Shown here piece by piece: positions 22,835 through 37,326 of a stretch of DNA of 64,000 nt. The stretch comes from Isoetes taiwanensis. Taxonomy: Eukaryota; Streptophyta; Lycopodiopsida; Isoetales; Isoetaceae. Position 1 is the first letter of the stretch; every line of letters begins with the position of its first letter. The position numbers were made by a program, and so were the translations under genes. Under the pieces are notes generated by a model. It did not search any database, had not been told where the DNA came from, and saw only the letters and a list, made by a program, of their open reading frames with translations. The DNA lies in contig JAJEKV010000034.1 in NCBI GenBank assembly GCA_021234155.1, positions 5,534,028 through 5,598,027 of the forward strand, in the 5' to 3' direction.

Positions 22835-23266
22835 GTGGCAGCCATGGAAGGATTGCACTGGAATAAAATCTCCAGTCAAAATTGTATTCTTCTTAAGCTG
22901 GATTTCAAATGTGCCTTTGACTCAGTCAGATGGGATTTTTTGGAATTTGCTATGTCCAAACTTGGCTTTCCTCCTAAGCTAATCAATCTTATCTTTGGCT
23001 TAAATTCAAGATCTAAATCAGCTGTGCTTATTAACGGTGTGCCTTCTTGTTTCTTCTCCCTTTCTTGTGGAGTGACACAGGGCTGCCCTCTTGCCCTTTA
23101 TTTATTTCTGGTGATAGCTGATCTTCTTACTAAGGTCATTTCTCACTTTCAGAACAATGGCCTAATCAAAGGTTTAAAACTCCCTAATTCTGATGAGTAT
23201 CTCACCATTCTTCAATATGCTGATGATACTTTCTCCTTTCTTGATGCTGATTTGACTAAATATTGA
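22835..23266 (+). pseudogene. L1 reverse transcriptase, catalytic part
   Basis: 143 residues with RT motif A (KLDFKCAFDSVRWDF), motif B (GVTQGCPLALYLF) and motif C (QYADDTFSF). The three catalytic Asp residues are intact. Upstream, the NQSAF-type segment is in another frame. Downstream, the frame breaks at 23262, and the expected continuation (CFLKIINQFSAASGIYLNINK) is found one base off. This domain belongs to the plant L1 clade and differs clearly from families A and B in this window. Confidence 0.85.
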
Positions 23267-24578
23267 CTGCTTTCTTAAAATCATTAATCAGTTCTCAGCT
23301 GCATCTGGTATCTATCTTAACATCAATAAAAATCTTATAATTGGAGACATTCCTCATCAGCAGTTACTTGCAATTAATGTTCTTCCATCTGACCATGCTA
23401 CTAAACTATTGGGCATGCCTCTATCTTTGAATCAAAGCTTAAAAGGCCTCTGGGATCCTATTCTTCTAAGAATAAAGAAAAAGTTGAACAATTACAGGAA
23501 TTATCTCACTCTTGCTGGTAGAACCATCATTGCTAATTCAGTCCTTGCAAGCTCTCACGTTTACTTCTCTACAGCTTTAGTTGCTCCTAAAAGTGTTTAC
23601 CTTGAGTTGGAGAAAATTATCAGAAATTTCATTTGGAAAGGTAGTCATCTAGTCAACTGGAATTCTATTTGCAAGCCTAAGAGCTCGGGTGGCCTCGGTT
23701 GTAAGAATCTTTTTCTCCAAGCCCAATCTCTTGCAGGAAAATTTGTTTGGAAGGCTATTCATGGGAGTCAATCCCCTGCCTATAAATTCATCAGATTCTG
23801 GATAAATCAAAGTCATCCCTATGGCCATCCATCTATTCAACATTTGTTACCCAACTCTACCTTCATTCATATGAAACCTGCTTCCAATATCTCTCCTTTA
23901 ATGGGCAATTTGATCAAGGCCTGGACTTCGATCTCTCCCAACTTCCAATTCATCTCAAGAGATAAATTACATTATGATCTGCCTATCTTTTGGAACCCTA
24001 TTTTGGCTGATCAGAACTCCACAGTTCTAGCCATTAAGCATCCAAAAATATGTAAGAAATGGCATGAGGCTGGTCTGTATTACATCAGAGACCTCTTTGC
24101 AGGGGGAAGGCTTATTTCTTGGACTAGACTGAAAAATATTATTAAGGGTACCTCCTCTGACAAAAAGATTTATACCCATATCAAGCCTTTTCTTTCTAAT
24201 CCTTCTCCTAATTCTGGTAAAGGGGACTGGACCTTAAGAGGTAAAGAGGAATACAAAGTAAAGAATGTCTATAATGCTTTATCTTTCAATCCTGATAACA
24301 ATAAAGCTATGATCAAATGGTCTATTAATCATGCTCAGTTAAAGATTCTCTTTCAGAATGTATGGAATTCATATTGTCCACCAAAAAATTCCTATTTTAT
24401 CTGGCTTCTTGCCAATGGCAGCTTGAATAATCTGTACTCTTTATCAAAAAGAAATCCTAACATTTTGCCAAATTGCCCTCTGGGATGTGATGCAATTGAG
24501 GACATGACTCATATCTTTTACTGTAACAAATTGAATAGCTTCTGGACTTGGGGATTGCTGATAGATTTGGTATTGTGA
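23262..24578 (+). pseudogene. L1 ORF2 C-terminal region
   Basis: Open from about 23262 (after the frame change) to the stop at 24576-24578. It contains LGMPLSL, the RT thumb pattern (YLTLAGRTIIANSVLASSHVY, IIRNFIWKG) and SSGGLGCKNLFLQ. A Cys/His segment near the end (CPLGCDAIEDMTHIFYC) is typical for the zf-RVT region of plant L1 ORF2. The rest of the C-terminus (IWKARNRDLYGKKRSS) follows at about 24670-24905 after another frame change. Confidence 0.85.
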
Positions 24579-25829
24579 GTGATGGGAATTTTATTTCTCT
24601 TATCCAGAATAATGATAGTTTTCAAAACACAGTAATTTTCATTCCGTAATTTTCATTGCTCTTTGGAATATTTGGAAAGCTAGGAATCGTGACTTGTATG
24701 GAAAGAAAAGATCTTCTATCTTTTGGATAAAGATGCATTTCCAATTTGATTTTGAAACTATTGCCACTGAGAAAAAGAAATATGGAACTAACCATGATAG
24801 GAATTGGGAGAATCATGGAGAGTATAGGGGTCATTATGATTTATTTGCTTCAATTTTGAATGTTGTAGATTCTAATGCTTTTCTCTCTGATGATCCTAGA
24901 ATATCTTAATTTCTTACGTGGTGATGGGAGAAGGAAATTTGATGACATCTCACCGTTCAGCCAAGTTCCAAAAGATCAAACCATGAAGAATGACATTGCA
25001 ACCTCAATGGAATCTTATCTTATGAGAACAGGTCACAGGAAATATCCAAAAGAAAGTGAAGACTGATGGGCAGCTATATTTTGCAGGGAAGTTGTACAGA
25101 TTCACTGCCTGTGGGTATTTTTATCAAATCATAACTTCATTCTCACAGAAAGGCAGTTGACAAGATACAGAACCATGTATTACAATCACAAACTCCTGGC
25201 TGATCTGTATGGAGGACAAAGACAAATTCCGGCTCTTCTACAGTAACAATTGGGGCCCTGATCACTATATCTTTGGCTCTACCGATGCTTTCAATGCCTA
25301 TTTCAATTCAGTCTTCTTCTCTGATCCATGAATTACATATCCATAGCCCCCACTTAAACATGCTCCAGCTTTTGTTTAATTCTGATCTAGATTATTTTTT
25401 TGGGAAAGCTTATCTGTTTCGCAAGTTTTTACAGTTCAAGCAAAGTGTCAATCCAATTGATTTCTTCATCAAAACGGGCTTTCTTCGAACTTTTCATATA
25501 CTGGAACATTTTGGCTATCTGCATCTATTTATTTGCTGCTGATCTACCTTTATCGATGTTCTAGGGCTCATAATTTTTATAATATGAAGCTCTATACTGG
25601 TTATCAAAAATCTTTCTTATGTGCTTTCCTAGCAAAGCACATATTATGCTATGTACTTGAGATTCTATCATTAATGATAAAACCATCTCTTGCTTTCAAA
25701 AAAAAGAAAAAGGGGTTCTTATGTGCTTTCCTAGAAAAGCACATATTATGCTATGTACTTGAGATTCTATAATGAATGATAAAACCGTCTCTTGCTTTCA
25801 AAAAAAAAAAAAAAAAAAAAAAAAAGGGA

Positions 25830-26649
<820 letters not shown>

Positions 26650-26725
26650 GAATAGAATTGTTTATTATTTATTTATTAATGCGTGAGACCATCAAGTCTA
26701 GAAGACGTCTACAATTGCACAAAGC

Positions 26726-27223
26726 TTAGACAAAATCATTCGCGTGATGTGCTTCAATAGCAACACCCGCCTCTACTCTCTTCTCTGAATTGAATAATTT
26801 TAGTAAGTGTTTATATGACGGAATCAATAATTCTCTTGCGATATAGACTTCTTTTAGGTAACAACCGCTAGTGTTGGGTGGCATGGCAAAGAAATCTTGC
26901 AGAGAGTTACACTTAATACCATACTTGAGTCTGAACGGCACATATTTTGAGCAGTGCAACACTAGGTGGGCTTCATCCTCAATTTCTTCTTCCATACATA
27001 CCTTGCAAGTACGCCTGTGCCTAGGAACATTCCCCCATCTTCCTACTTCAACTCCAAGGTGGTGAGAGCTTAGCCTCAACCTACAAAGTGCATGTCTCAT
27101 AAATAAGGACGATGTTTCACCCAGGTGTGGTGCTTCGTCTAGATTGGGATTTATTGTTTCTCTATAGAACAACATCTTTGTCCCATCGTCGGACCACAAT
27201 TTGCGTTGCACTATTACTTGAAT
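26726..27223 (-). pseudogene. LINE B C-terminal Cys/His finger region
   Basis: Same frame as the RT C-terminus beyond the TAG. Contains LRLSSHHLGVEVGRW and the finger TCKVCMEEEIEDEAHLVLHC (C-X2-C-X9-H-X4-C), probably used for RNA or DNA binding. The truncated copy at 30.5-31.3 kb has the same segment (TCKVCGGDEVEDESHALL), which confirms one family. Confidence 0.83.
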
Positions 27224-28027
27224 CTAGCTACGTAATTTTGACTTATCTGCTGGTAAATCATTCAAGGATGTCCCCCATTTTTTCAACCACTTATCAATAT
27301 TTGTGTACCATCCTTTCAAACTACTTTGTATCATATCTCGACGAGGAAGACTATCTTCACTCATAGCTTGTACCCTTAGCAAGTAGTTTAATGCCTTACA
27401 CAAAGCTTCTGCTTCTAGAGGGATTAACCCTGCTTCAACAAGCATCATAGCATATGGGGTTTGTAGCTTTACCCCTAATTCTGTCATGAGAAACTTTTTC
27501 TGTATTTTTTCTACCCGTTTCCAAGTGTCCAAGGAAAGGCCTGGCCCCCATACCTCACAACCATAAAGAACAACCGATTGAACCAGTGCCTGATATAATT
27601 TTTTCTTCAACGTCCAGTCAAGAATGTTTGCTTTCTTACATTTACGTTGCATTGTGTATAATGCCTTTAATCCACTATTTGCCCTCTGCTCCGCGGCTTT
27701 ATTCCAGCTATAATTTTGATCAAGCAACAACCCCAGGTATTTGTATACATCAGTGATTTCCACCCGTTGTCCATTATAGTGAAAAGTATAGTCACGTGAC
27801 CTCGTGCCAAAAATCAGGATTTTTGTCTTTCCTAAATTCACCTTCATTTCCATAACAGAACAAAAAGAGGCATCCAAATGTCTCTGCATATCTTGTGCAT
27901 TTCTAGCAAAGATGACAATGTCATCGGCATATAGCAGCAAGGTGAGTGCATATCCCGCAATTGTTGTGCCTGCACCCCCATAATTCACCATCCAGGATTC
28001 TAATTGATCTATATAAATGCCGAACAA
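27224..28027 (-). pseudogene. LINE B reverse transcriptase C-terminus
   Basis: Begins at LFGIYIDQLESW (first codon TTG) and contains motif C LLYADDIVIFA at residues 31-41, MKVNLGKTKILIF, YKYLGLLLDQ and a thumb/connection region with VVLYGCEVWGP. It ends at an in-frame TAG (SKLRS stop IQVIVQ), after which the same frame continues in 26726-27211. The catalytic YADD is intact. Confidence 0.87.
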
Positions 28028-28066
28028 AGTGGGGGATGTTTGATGCCCATATTACTAAGTATTTCC

Positions 28067-29599
28067 TCATCTGACTCCTGATTGTGGAAATGAGAGTTGC
28101 ACAAAGACCTTATCATACAACATTGCAACGGCATTCCTGAGTTCCTGCGGGACTTTGATTTGTTCCATTCTAGCCCAAATGTTCTTTCGTGACACCCTGT
28201 CAAATGCCTTTGTAAGATCCACAAATAGAGCAAAGCATGGCTTTTTTGTTTTCTTTACTGCATCTACAACTGATCTGAATGTCACTAGATGGTCAACTGT
28301 AGACTTCTTAGGACGAAAACCAGCTTGCCCGTTTGCTCTCACACCAGCTTCTTCAGCCCAAGCACTGACCTTTTGTTCTAAAATTGTTGCATATAATTTA
28401 GAAAACAAGCTGCTTACTATAATCATTCTATAGTTATTGGAATCTGCCGCATCCCCTGACTTATGTAGCGGGATAACTCTGTTTCTTTGCCAAGATGATG
28501 GAAATCCAGACACTGAGACTTTATTCAGTAAATGCACAAGCATATCCAAGACACTAGAACCAGCCCATTTGACCATTTCTGCAACCAAACCAGAAGCATC
28601 TGCTGCTTTTCCATTTGAAAGTTTTCTCAAGCCAGCTAGTACATCCTCACAGGTGAACACAAAGGTGGTTCCCTGCCTCGTGGGCGCATCATGTATGCCT
28701 TCTATATGGTACAGCCTGCGAACTTGCTGAATGAGGTCATTTACATTTAGCATGCACTGATTCTGTTTTTTGGAACTCAAACGAGCCCAAAATTTGCGCG
28801 GATTGGCAATCATTTCCTCAACCATTTCTTTTTGTTGTTCGACCAGAAAAGCTCTTTTCTTTCGTCTCACTAGTTTACGATATTCTTCTCTTGCTTTGCG
28901 CCTAGCCTCCTTGGGTGTTTGCTCCAACTCTTTTCGCTTGCTTTTGCATTCCTCGTCAAACCACCCATTACAGGGAAGCCCCTTTGCCCTTCTTTGCGAG
29001 TCAAAACATTTTTTAGCATTTTCCAGCAAAACTGCGGTGAGAACATCAGTCAAACTATTAGCATCCTCTGGACAATTGATACCTTGAACATGTTCTTCAC
29101 ACATGCTTTTATATATATCTGCTTTCTTTTTATTCATGCGAATATACCTGTAATTATTTTTATGCTCCAATTTCTTTGAAGACTCCCTGATTTGGATTTG
29201 AATCACAATCGGGAAGTGATCTGACTCCGGCCTCATAGTGTCTACGTAAAAATCCATAATGCTGTCTAGCATGCTAGGTTCTGCTAGTACCATGTCTACA
29301 ACACTTAGACCTTCCCCTTTGGCCCCTTTAGAAGTACATTGTGCAGAATTAGTGAATTTACCAATGCCATTGTAGACTAGCAAGCCTAAACCAGTACACA
29401 TATTCAATAAATGTGCCCCTTGTGGTTGCACATACTCATTAATATCATCTGTAACTCGTGCCCAACCACATTGTCTCATTTCCTCATCGTCTAAGATGTC
29501 CATCCATAAAGGATCACCAATGCCACTGTAAACATGTGCTTGCCGATTTGCAATTCTACCATTGAAGTCTCCCATCAATATTATATCTCCACGGGTCAT
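28067..29599 (-). pseudogene. LINE B endonuclease C-terminus and reverse transcriptase N-terminus
   Basis: An open frame of 510 residues. Residues 8-14 hold LMGDFNG and 126-130 SDHFP, both catalytic motifs of the endonuclease. A basic, Lys/Arg-rich linker follows (about 210-270). The RT domain begins near 320 (LSNGKAADASGLVAEMVKWAG), with VIPLHKSGD, NNYRMIIVSSLFSKLY, GFRPKKSTVDHL and motif A FVDLTKAFDRV at about 459-469. The frame ends at a stop shortly after QSGVR because of a frameshift near 28090. The correct continuation (EEILSNMGIK) is one frame off. This is the longest intact coding segment in the window. Confidence 0.88.
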
Positions 29600-29619
29600 G
29601 AGATCGAGTGCATCTTGTT

Positions 29620-30008
29620 CTAAATGGTGGTAAGGATCATCCTCTTGTCCATGTCATCAGCATCATATGTGGGTGATTCCCGAGGGGGAAAATAGCATCT
29701 AGCTACATATAATTTCTTGTCTCTTCCCATAATTTCCAACCATATGTATTGTTTAGAAATGTCTGGTTTGACTATTTTTACAATATGTGTCAGGTTACTT
29801 CGAACATAACATGCCACGCCTCCAAATCCTTTACGTCTCCACCCCTTAGCATTCCATACAGAATGCAACAGACTAAAGCCTGCAAAATCCGGAAGACCAC
29901 TTTCTTCGTGTTCATGTGTCTCAGTGAAAAATATAATATCCCAATATACGAGAACATCTTCAAGAGAGGCTCCGTCGCCTAACCCATCAATGTTCCACGA
30001 TGCTATCC
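29620..30008 (-). pseudogene. LINE B endonuclease, N-terminal part
   Basis: Starts IRIASWNIDGLG (metal-binding Asn) and continues with FFTETHE (catalytic Glu) and GGVACYVRSNL, the typical order of an APE-type endonuclease. The frame is lost near 29650. The continuation (DPYHHLEQDALDL) is found in the next frame and leads into the main open frame. The enzyme nicks target DNA to prime reverse transcription. Confidence 0.8.
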
Positions 30009-30046
30009 TGATGCTCTATCCTGATGGGGAGATGATAGATAGATAG

Positions 30047-30256
30047 TAGTTTTAACGTCACGCCACTAGGCAGCATCCAACTGGACATGTGACCACACGC
30101 CACACTACATTGCTTGGTTGGGCCCTGCCCCCAACCACCTTACATTGCGTCTGTTGGGATTTGACCCCCAACAGTACCGAGTGCGATTCTGGGCGGTCTC
30201 GAACTCGAGACCACATTGCTAAGGAACTAGTGTGTTACCACTAGACCAAACGCCTG
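30047..30256 (-). mobile_element. tRNA-derived SINE with LINE-like 3' end
   Basis: On the minus strand the element starts GGCGTTTGGTCTAGTGGTAACAC. It contains an A box (TGGTCTAGTGG, 30238-30248) and a B box (GAGTTCGAGACC, 30195-30206) with tRNA-like spacing. A non-tRNA body of ~140 bp follows, ending TGACGTTAAAACTA and a short (CTAT)n tail. The box layout is that of an RNA polymerase III promoter. The 3' end matches the LINE 3' ends in this window, so a local LINE probably mobilised it. Confidence 0.72.
30195..30248 (-). promoter_or_regulatory. Pol III A and B boxes of the SINE
   Basis: A box TGGTCTAGTGG and B box GAGTTCGAGACC, 31 bp apart, as in tRNA genes. Confidence 0.65.
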
Positions 30257-30285
30257 GAGGCCCCACTAGAGGGGGAGGGGGGAGG

Positions 30286-31320
<1,035 letters not shown>

Positions 31321-31357
31321 GAGAGAGGGAGAGGGAGAGGGAGAGGGAGAGGGAGAG
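31321..31357 (+). repeat. (GAGAGG)n short tandem repeat
   Basis: Six imperfect hexamers at the 5' truncation point of the LINE B copy. Confidence 0.8.
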
Positions 31358-34300
31358 ATGGGTCGCGTCCAAGATGCGAGCTGCCGCTAGGAAGATTGCG
31401 AATGCCTAAAAGTGATCGAAGTGGGTAGATTGACAAAAGGGTGGAGACGGTTATGGGCTGGATGGTTGTGCAGAAGGAAGAATGAAGAGAGCAAAGATGG
31501 CAACAAAGCGAATCGAGGTCAAATCGAAGTCACAAGCAAGATAGAACTCCAAGTCTAGAAAGAGGAGAAGTGGGAAAAACTCCTCCGCTCATACAACCCT
31601 AGATACCTGTAGAAGAACATTGAAGGAGCACCACCCGAGTTGAAATGGAACGTTTGCAAACCCTAAATGTTTTGTATGGGTGAGGTTGAGGATACAAAAA
31701 CACAAGTGATAGACTGAGAAAATAAAGATATGTCTGAAATACAAAAAATACCACAATAAAGTCAGAATCACGAACTCGAGGCATTAATTTAATGGGTTGA
31801 GAAACATAGAGTTTCAAAGAGAGGATCAATGTGAGGTCTCTCGACATAGTCTAGAAGAGTCAATTCAAGATAAATAACCATGGTCTCTACATTGTCTCTG
31901 CTGAGAGGACATCTCTCGACATAGTCTAGAAGAGTCAATTCAAGATAAATAACCAATCCTATATAGAAAAAATGGAAAAACATCCATATGCATGTATCTA
32001 GGCAAAATTGAGTGAGTCCCCACATGAGGAATTGGTATCAAAGATACCGGTCCAAGAATTGCGTAACAAAAGGAGCATAGAGTAGATGCACAAGAGGAAA
32101 AAATGCATAGACAATTTTTCGTTGAAACATCAAGTTACCAAAGGAAAAATCCTGATATGAATTCCTGCATAAATGAATCGAATAGAATAAGAGCACCACA
32201 AGAGTTAGAAATTTTCAACATGTTCAACCCAAATGTTTGGAGCAGTTAAGTTGAGGATAAGGCCACCCAAGCTATACATTACAAAAAATCAAGATGCCCA
32301 TTGCCCCTTAGAAAAATGCTGCAAGAATACCCGAATCACAAACTCAAAGAAGTCAGTAGGTGGAGAAACGTAGGGTCAGATAAAGGAACAGATGTCGAGG
32401 AGCCAAAAGGGCTCAGTGCAAGAAAAGGTTCAAATCCAAATGAAAAACCTTGTTAGCTAGGGAAAGGATAGATGTTCATAGGTAGATGTATGGCATGCTC
32501 ACAAAGGAATGTTGAAGATAAGGATGGTGGTGCATTATTAGTGATGCATAGAGGTAAGGTAGCTGCGTGGAAAAGGCGGGCCTGGGGGTACAAGGTGCAC
32601 TCATGCAAATCTATTTGAGTCGCAAAAATTGAGTAAGAAAAGGGCTATAAACAATTAATTACGATTGGCTAAAGGAAGGGGTTGAAGTGGCATGAGTCTA
32701 TTCGTTGGGCTAAAGAAAACCCATCGTAGGTATCGTAGGTTGTAGGGAACCTCCAGATAGAATCAGGGATGTCGCTTGGCGCCACCATCACCTGTCTGCT
32801 GTAATCGTCGTCTCAATCCTTGGCTACCATGTCAAGTGCAACCACATCTTGGATCAATTAAAACTGCTTCCTGCGCATGCTTCTATAAAACTATCTGAAA
32901 CAAACAAGGGTGAATGGTTGTATCTAAAAAGGATATGCTGGGATCCACCGAGCTATCCTATCTACATTCTCAATAAGGATATTTGGGGATCACCGAGCCA
33001 TCAAAACCAAAACCAGACCGGTAGAATGAAATCATGCAGGAAGTATAAAGAACGGGCAAAGTACAAACACAAGGCGTAATATTCCCAAGCCCTGTGCAAG
33101 GAACATTCCCAATCCCTATTATAATCACAGAGTCGCAACCAGATGCCAACCAAATTTGCTATAAAGATCAGAAAATATTGCTGATCAAAGAAATCAGCCA
33201 TAAAGCATGCATGAAAAATAAAGAAGCTGAGAGCCATACCCCACAGCTAATTGTTCCCAAATTGCTTCAAAAACATGATGCGAGCCATACCTTGCAGATG
33301 ATTGTTATAATAACATGCAAAAACCAGCAAATGATGGCGAAACCTGGTGAAAGATATCTGAAAACGCAAGAACAGACCGTATTATGGTAGAGTCACCGGG
33401 AAAGGATTAAAAGATTGGAGCAACGTAGAGCCGTGGAAAAAGAATGGGAAAGGAAGATTGGATCATTGTAGAGTCGGGAGAAGGAATTTGAAAAGGAGGA
33501 TTGGAAGCAATGGACAAGGAAAGAGATGCTGCTGTGAGAAGACGCCGATAACGAGCCACAAGAAGGACAAGCACATATATCGTTGCTTGTCCCATCCCAA
33601 AATAACGATCCGAGGGCTCGGATCGATGCCATTCTATTCTGTTCTATTCTAATTGTAAATTGATGTTGAGCCTGTTACTGATCTGTACCAATTTCGCAGA
33701 TTGTGACATGAATTCCTACATTCACGAAGATTGATCATTATTCTTCAAGAAAAGACGACAATTTACTTCAATTTTAAAGCGCCAAATGCCTTTAAAGCAA
33801 AATCTCACTTGCATTTTGGGTCTTCTATACATTTTGAGTTCTGAAATCTTATTGTGATTTGAAGAACTGTGTTTGCTTCAACTTGCAACTCCAATGGCGT
33901 TCAAAGAATAACTTCTTGTCGAACTCCCTACATTTGAAGAAGTTGAACTACATTTTGAGACCTGCACTTTGAAGCACTGCTAAATCTGCATTTGGCTGGA
34001 TCTCTACTTGCTTTGTTTGCTCGCCTTGCTGTGTTTGCACGGATCTCTACTTGGATCTACTCGACCTCCTGTGTTTGCTCGAATCTCCTCGGCTTGCTAT
34101 GCTTTTTCGGCTCAGATCTATTGAAGAACTCCTCGACGTCGGTAATCTAAAAAACCCTAAAAAGAACTTACTCTAAAACTTGATTGGAAGAAGCGGTTGT
34201 GCGTAATGCAGGCATCCAATTTCCATCTTGCATAGAGGATGCCATGTGTCATGACCAAAATGCATGCCACTCCAGAAATGTAACTCTATTTCTATTTTCT

Positions 34301-36536
34301 TATCTTTGATATGCATCTATTTTTGTTGGGATAGACTAAAGGTCTGCATGTTCATGTTCATATTCATATTAGCTTTTAAGTTATGCCTCAAGAATATCTA
34401 GCATAATAACAGGGGGTTTATATAGTATAATTATACGATTTTTCAATAAGATTTTCATATAATTTGGTTGTCGTATTCCATGGGACATACTAATCAGTAT
34501 ATCTAGAGGGTGCATACGCTGAGCATTGATTTATGTGCAACTTTTTAATGGTTACCACCCATATATTTTGGGAGATGTATAAACTTATCCATGCATGCAA
34601 GAGTCGAGTTGTGTGCTTTAGGGTTAGGAAAAGGTGATTTTATGGTGGATTTTCAGGCTGTGCATAAAATTTTGCCATTGCAGGTTGAAGAGGCCTTGTC
34701 AGACTGAGGCCGGAGTTCAGATGAAGATGGGTAATCTGGAGTTCGATTGCTCTATTTAAAGGAGTGCAGTCCAGTCCGGATAGATTGCATCCCAGTTCCA
34801 CGCATTTTTTGGTTTGATGTAGCTTGATTTGGGCCCAGCTTCTCTTCATATACTGAGGGTTTTAGTACCCGACAAGAATTTTTGAACAGGATCGCGGATT
34901 AACTATTAACTTGAATATCTAGCACAATCGCTGCTAATATTTTCTCATCTATACTTTTTCTTATATTCTCAGATCTCAATGGGACATAGGATATTTGTGG
35001 ATCCGGCATAAGTAGAGCATAATATAGAGATCAATCAGATTGGATGTTAGATTAGAACTGGATAACCTATTTTAGGGTTTTTTGTAACACTATCGTTCCT
35101 TTTCAGCAGGGTTAGGGTCAGGAAGGAAGGTGTCCTCTCTTTATGCTGACTGTAGGAATCCAATTGGCAAGATCTGTAGCAGGCTCTGGATGACGTCTGT
35201 GGAAAGTCCAAGAAAAATGAGCGACAAACAGGAGGTAATTCAATCCTGCCTTCCGAGTCCGTGATTCTTGTATTGTGTTAAATACTTTTCTTAAGCGTCA
35301 ACTTGGTCTGCTGCATCTGACTTAGCGGACTCGAATATTTTGCCTGCTACAGGAATGTTTTTGATGCAGATATGTTATTGGTTTCTTCTAACAGAATAAA
35401 ACCACTCGAAGAAGAATATGACGTGGCCGTTTTTCTCTGAAATGCACACATGGACAGAACCAATACTTTGAGTGACAGAGACACATGGATAAAACCAATA
35501 CTCGGATTGATAGAGCTGGGTTGTCATAAGAAATAGAAGCTGAGAACCCCTTTGCTTCTCTTTCATATTATATCTTTGTGCTTTACTTGGAATGCTCAAC
35601 TCGACACATGAATCGGATTCTGGGCAACCGCTGCAGCCAATATGGTGATTTGCCTAAATGGTTTAGGAAGATGGGCATTTGAGATAGAAACATGCATAGA
35701 TACAAAATGGAATGATGGTAATCCGAAGTCTGGTTCCAAAATGCACAGAAATTTGTCACATGTCTTCTTTGTAAAAAAGTCCATGAGATGTTATCTGTCT
35801 ATGGTATGATGCAAAAACTTGCTATGTATGTAGTGGTTATTGTTGGTGAAAATTGCAAAAGCAATAGATGCTATGAAAAATATAGAAATTTATCCAAACC
35901 TTATGTTGTTATAGCAATCTACTCCTCTATGAATTCGTTGCCCAGATAAGGTATATTTCTGCACAGCCTGAAAGTTCCTTGAGTAATATAAAAAATTACT
36001 GAAAATTGTAGATTGTTGTCATTCTACTTACAGAGAGTTCCCTCATAGCTTGCATGGCTTGCAAATAAAAAGTTCTTTCTTTATTTATAACTCCACCCCC
36101 TTTATATAACCTATCATTATGTGTTTTTACTCTTAGGGTATTGTTGCAGGGTGTGATAGAGGCATAGAGGTATATGTATATTTTTTAAGGCCTTTGGAGT
36201 AATTCAGGTTCAATTTCTGGGGTCTTCAACGGTTATATAATTTGCTAGATATTGCCCTCTAATATGTGCACTACCTTTTTCTAGGCCCCGAAGGGGCCAA
36301 AAGATTTTTGAGTTAACACTGTAAACTATTACATCGAACATTTTAAAGTTAAATTCCCCCTAAAACCCCCTTTGGTTTGGGTGCATATTCACACGGGGTG
36401 ACGTAGGGCATTGAGAGCTGTTGGATGGGCATATTTGTCCTATATTTCTCGATCTAGACCGTAGATAGCGGTCCTCATTTGTGGGGTATACACGTATGTG
36501 TGAAAAGCCCAGCAACGTTGGGCACTTCTTCTAGTT
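31358..36536. other. Long unassigned AT-rich stretch
   Basis: No recognised gene over about 5 kb. Seen inside: a 44-bp segment repeated at 31837 and 31914 (CTCTCGACATAGTCTAGAAG...); a run of ATTCT-like units at 33632-33650, perhaps another LINE tail; a possible short first exon at about 35189-35233 (ATGACGTCTGTGG..., ending AG|GTAATT) without visible downstream exons; and a hairpin GGCCCCGAAGGGGCC at 36285. Confidence 0.4.
31837..31957 (+). repeat. Tandem duplication, 77-bp period
   Basis: Near-identical 44-bp copies begin at 31837 and 31914. Confidence 0.8.
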
Positions 36537-37042
36537 ATGCGATATTTGACAGAACATGCATGAACTCTTAGGTCTAGGCAGGATGAATTTAAAGTCATAT
36601 TGTGCCCGAGAAGTGGGAGTCAAAACAAGCAAAACCTTCAAAATTAATGCAATGGGGGCGAGAAGCTAAAAAATAATGACCATAGAAAAAGTTTACGTCT
36701 CAATGCCTTTGTCAACTTTGTTCAAAGTAGTGGTTGTTATGTTGGCTTTATCCCTCTCATCGGACAACGTTTTTAGCTTTCCCTAGGATTTGGCCTGAAC
36801 CGACAGCCTGACGATTATGTAATATTTGCCAGAACATGCACGAACTCTTAAGTCTAGGCAGCATGAATTTGAAGTCAAGTTATGCCCGAGAAATGGGAGT
36901 TAGAACAAGCAAAACCTTCAAAATTAATGCAATGGAAGCAAGGAGCTAAAAAACAATGACCATAGAAAAGGTTTACGTCCCAATGCTTTTGTCAACTTTG
37001 TTCAAAGTAGTGGTTGTTATGTTGTCTTTATCCCTCTGAGCA
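36537..37042 (+). repeat. Tandem duplication, ~280-bp period
   Basis: Two ~230-bp copies start at about 36537 and 36817 (GAACATGC-TGAACTCTTA...TTTATCCCTCT), about 88-90% alike by eye. No coding capacity is recognised. Confidence 0.8.
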
Positions 37043-37326
37043 CATAAAATACTTTCTATATTCAGCCGTCTCAATCAACTATAATTCTGCTTTTCTAAAT
37101 GCTAGTTGTGGGCTGAATCCACCCTTTTCTAATAACGTTTTTTCCAGAGATGTCATTCATTGTTGCTAACTTTCTTTAGCATCTTTCTAACCTAATAAAC
37201 GGTGGGTTGCTACCGACCGATAGGCTATGGTGGATGAACTATTTCTTTATGGTGGTGTAAAGTGTAATAGTATAGCACATATAAATTGGTTTAAAGATTA
37301 AGCAATGGCATGAAATAAATTTATTT

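Larger units (their letters stand above)
22690..25826 (+). mobile_element. 5'-truncated plant L1-type LINE with poly(A)
   Basis: The element begins in the RT domain (PISLTNTTYKLCAKIIALRIN, about 22704) and runs to a 26-bp A tract (25800-25825). It holds the RT catalytic motifs, a long connecting region, a C-terminal Cys-rich zf-RVT-like segment (NCPLGCDAIEDMTHIFYC) and the ALWNIWKARN-like end. The last ~100 bp of the 3' UTR occur twice (25614-25713 and 25717-25825), each ending in its own A run. A frameshift near 23262 and breaks near 22790 and 24578-24660 make it inactive. Confidence 0.88.

Noticed and set aside
35189-35233. Short first exon MTSVESPRKMSDKQE with GT donor
   Set aside because: No promoter, acceptor or following exon could be identified, so it is not called as a gene.
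36285-36299. GGCCCCGAAGGGGCC hairpin as a terminator
   Set aside because: No transcript or bacterial context; a lone short palindrome.
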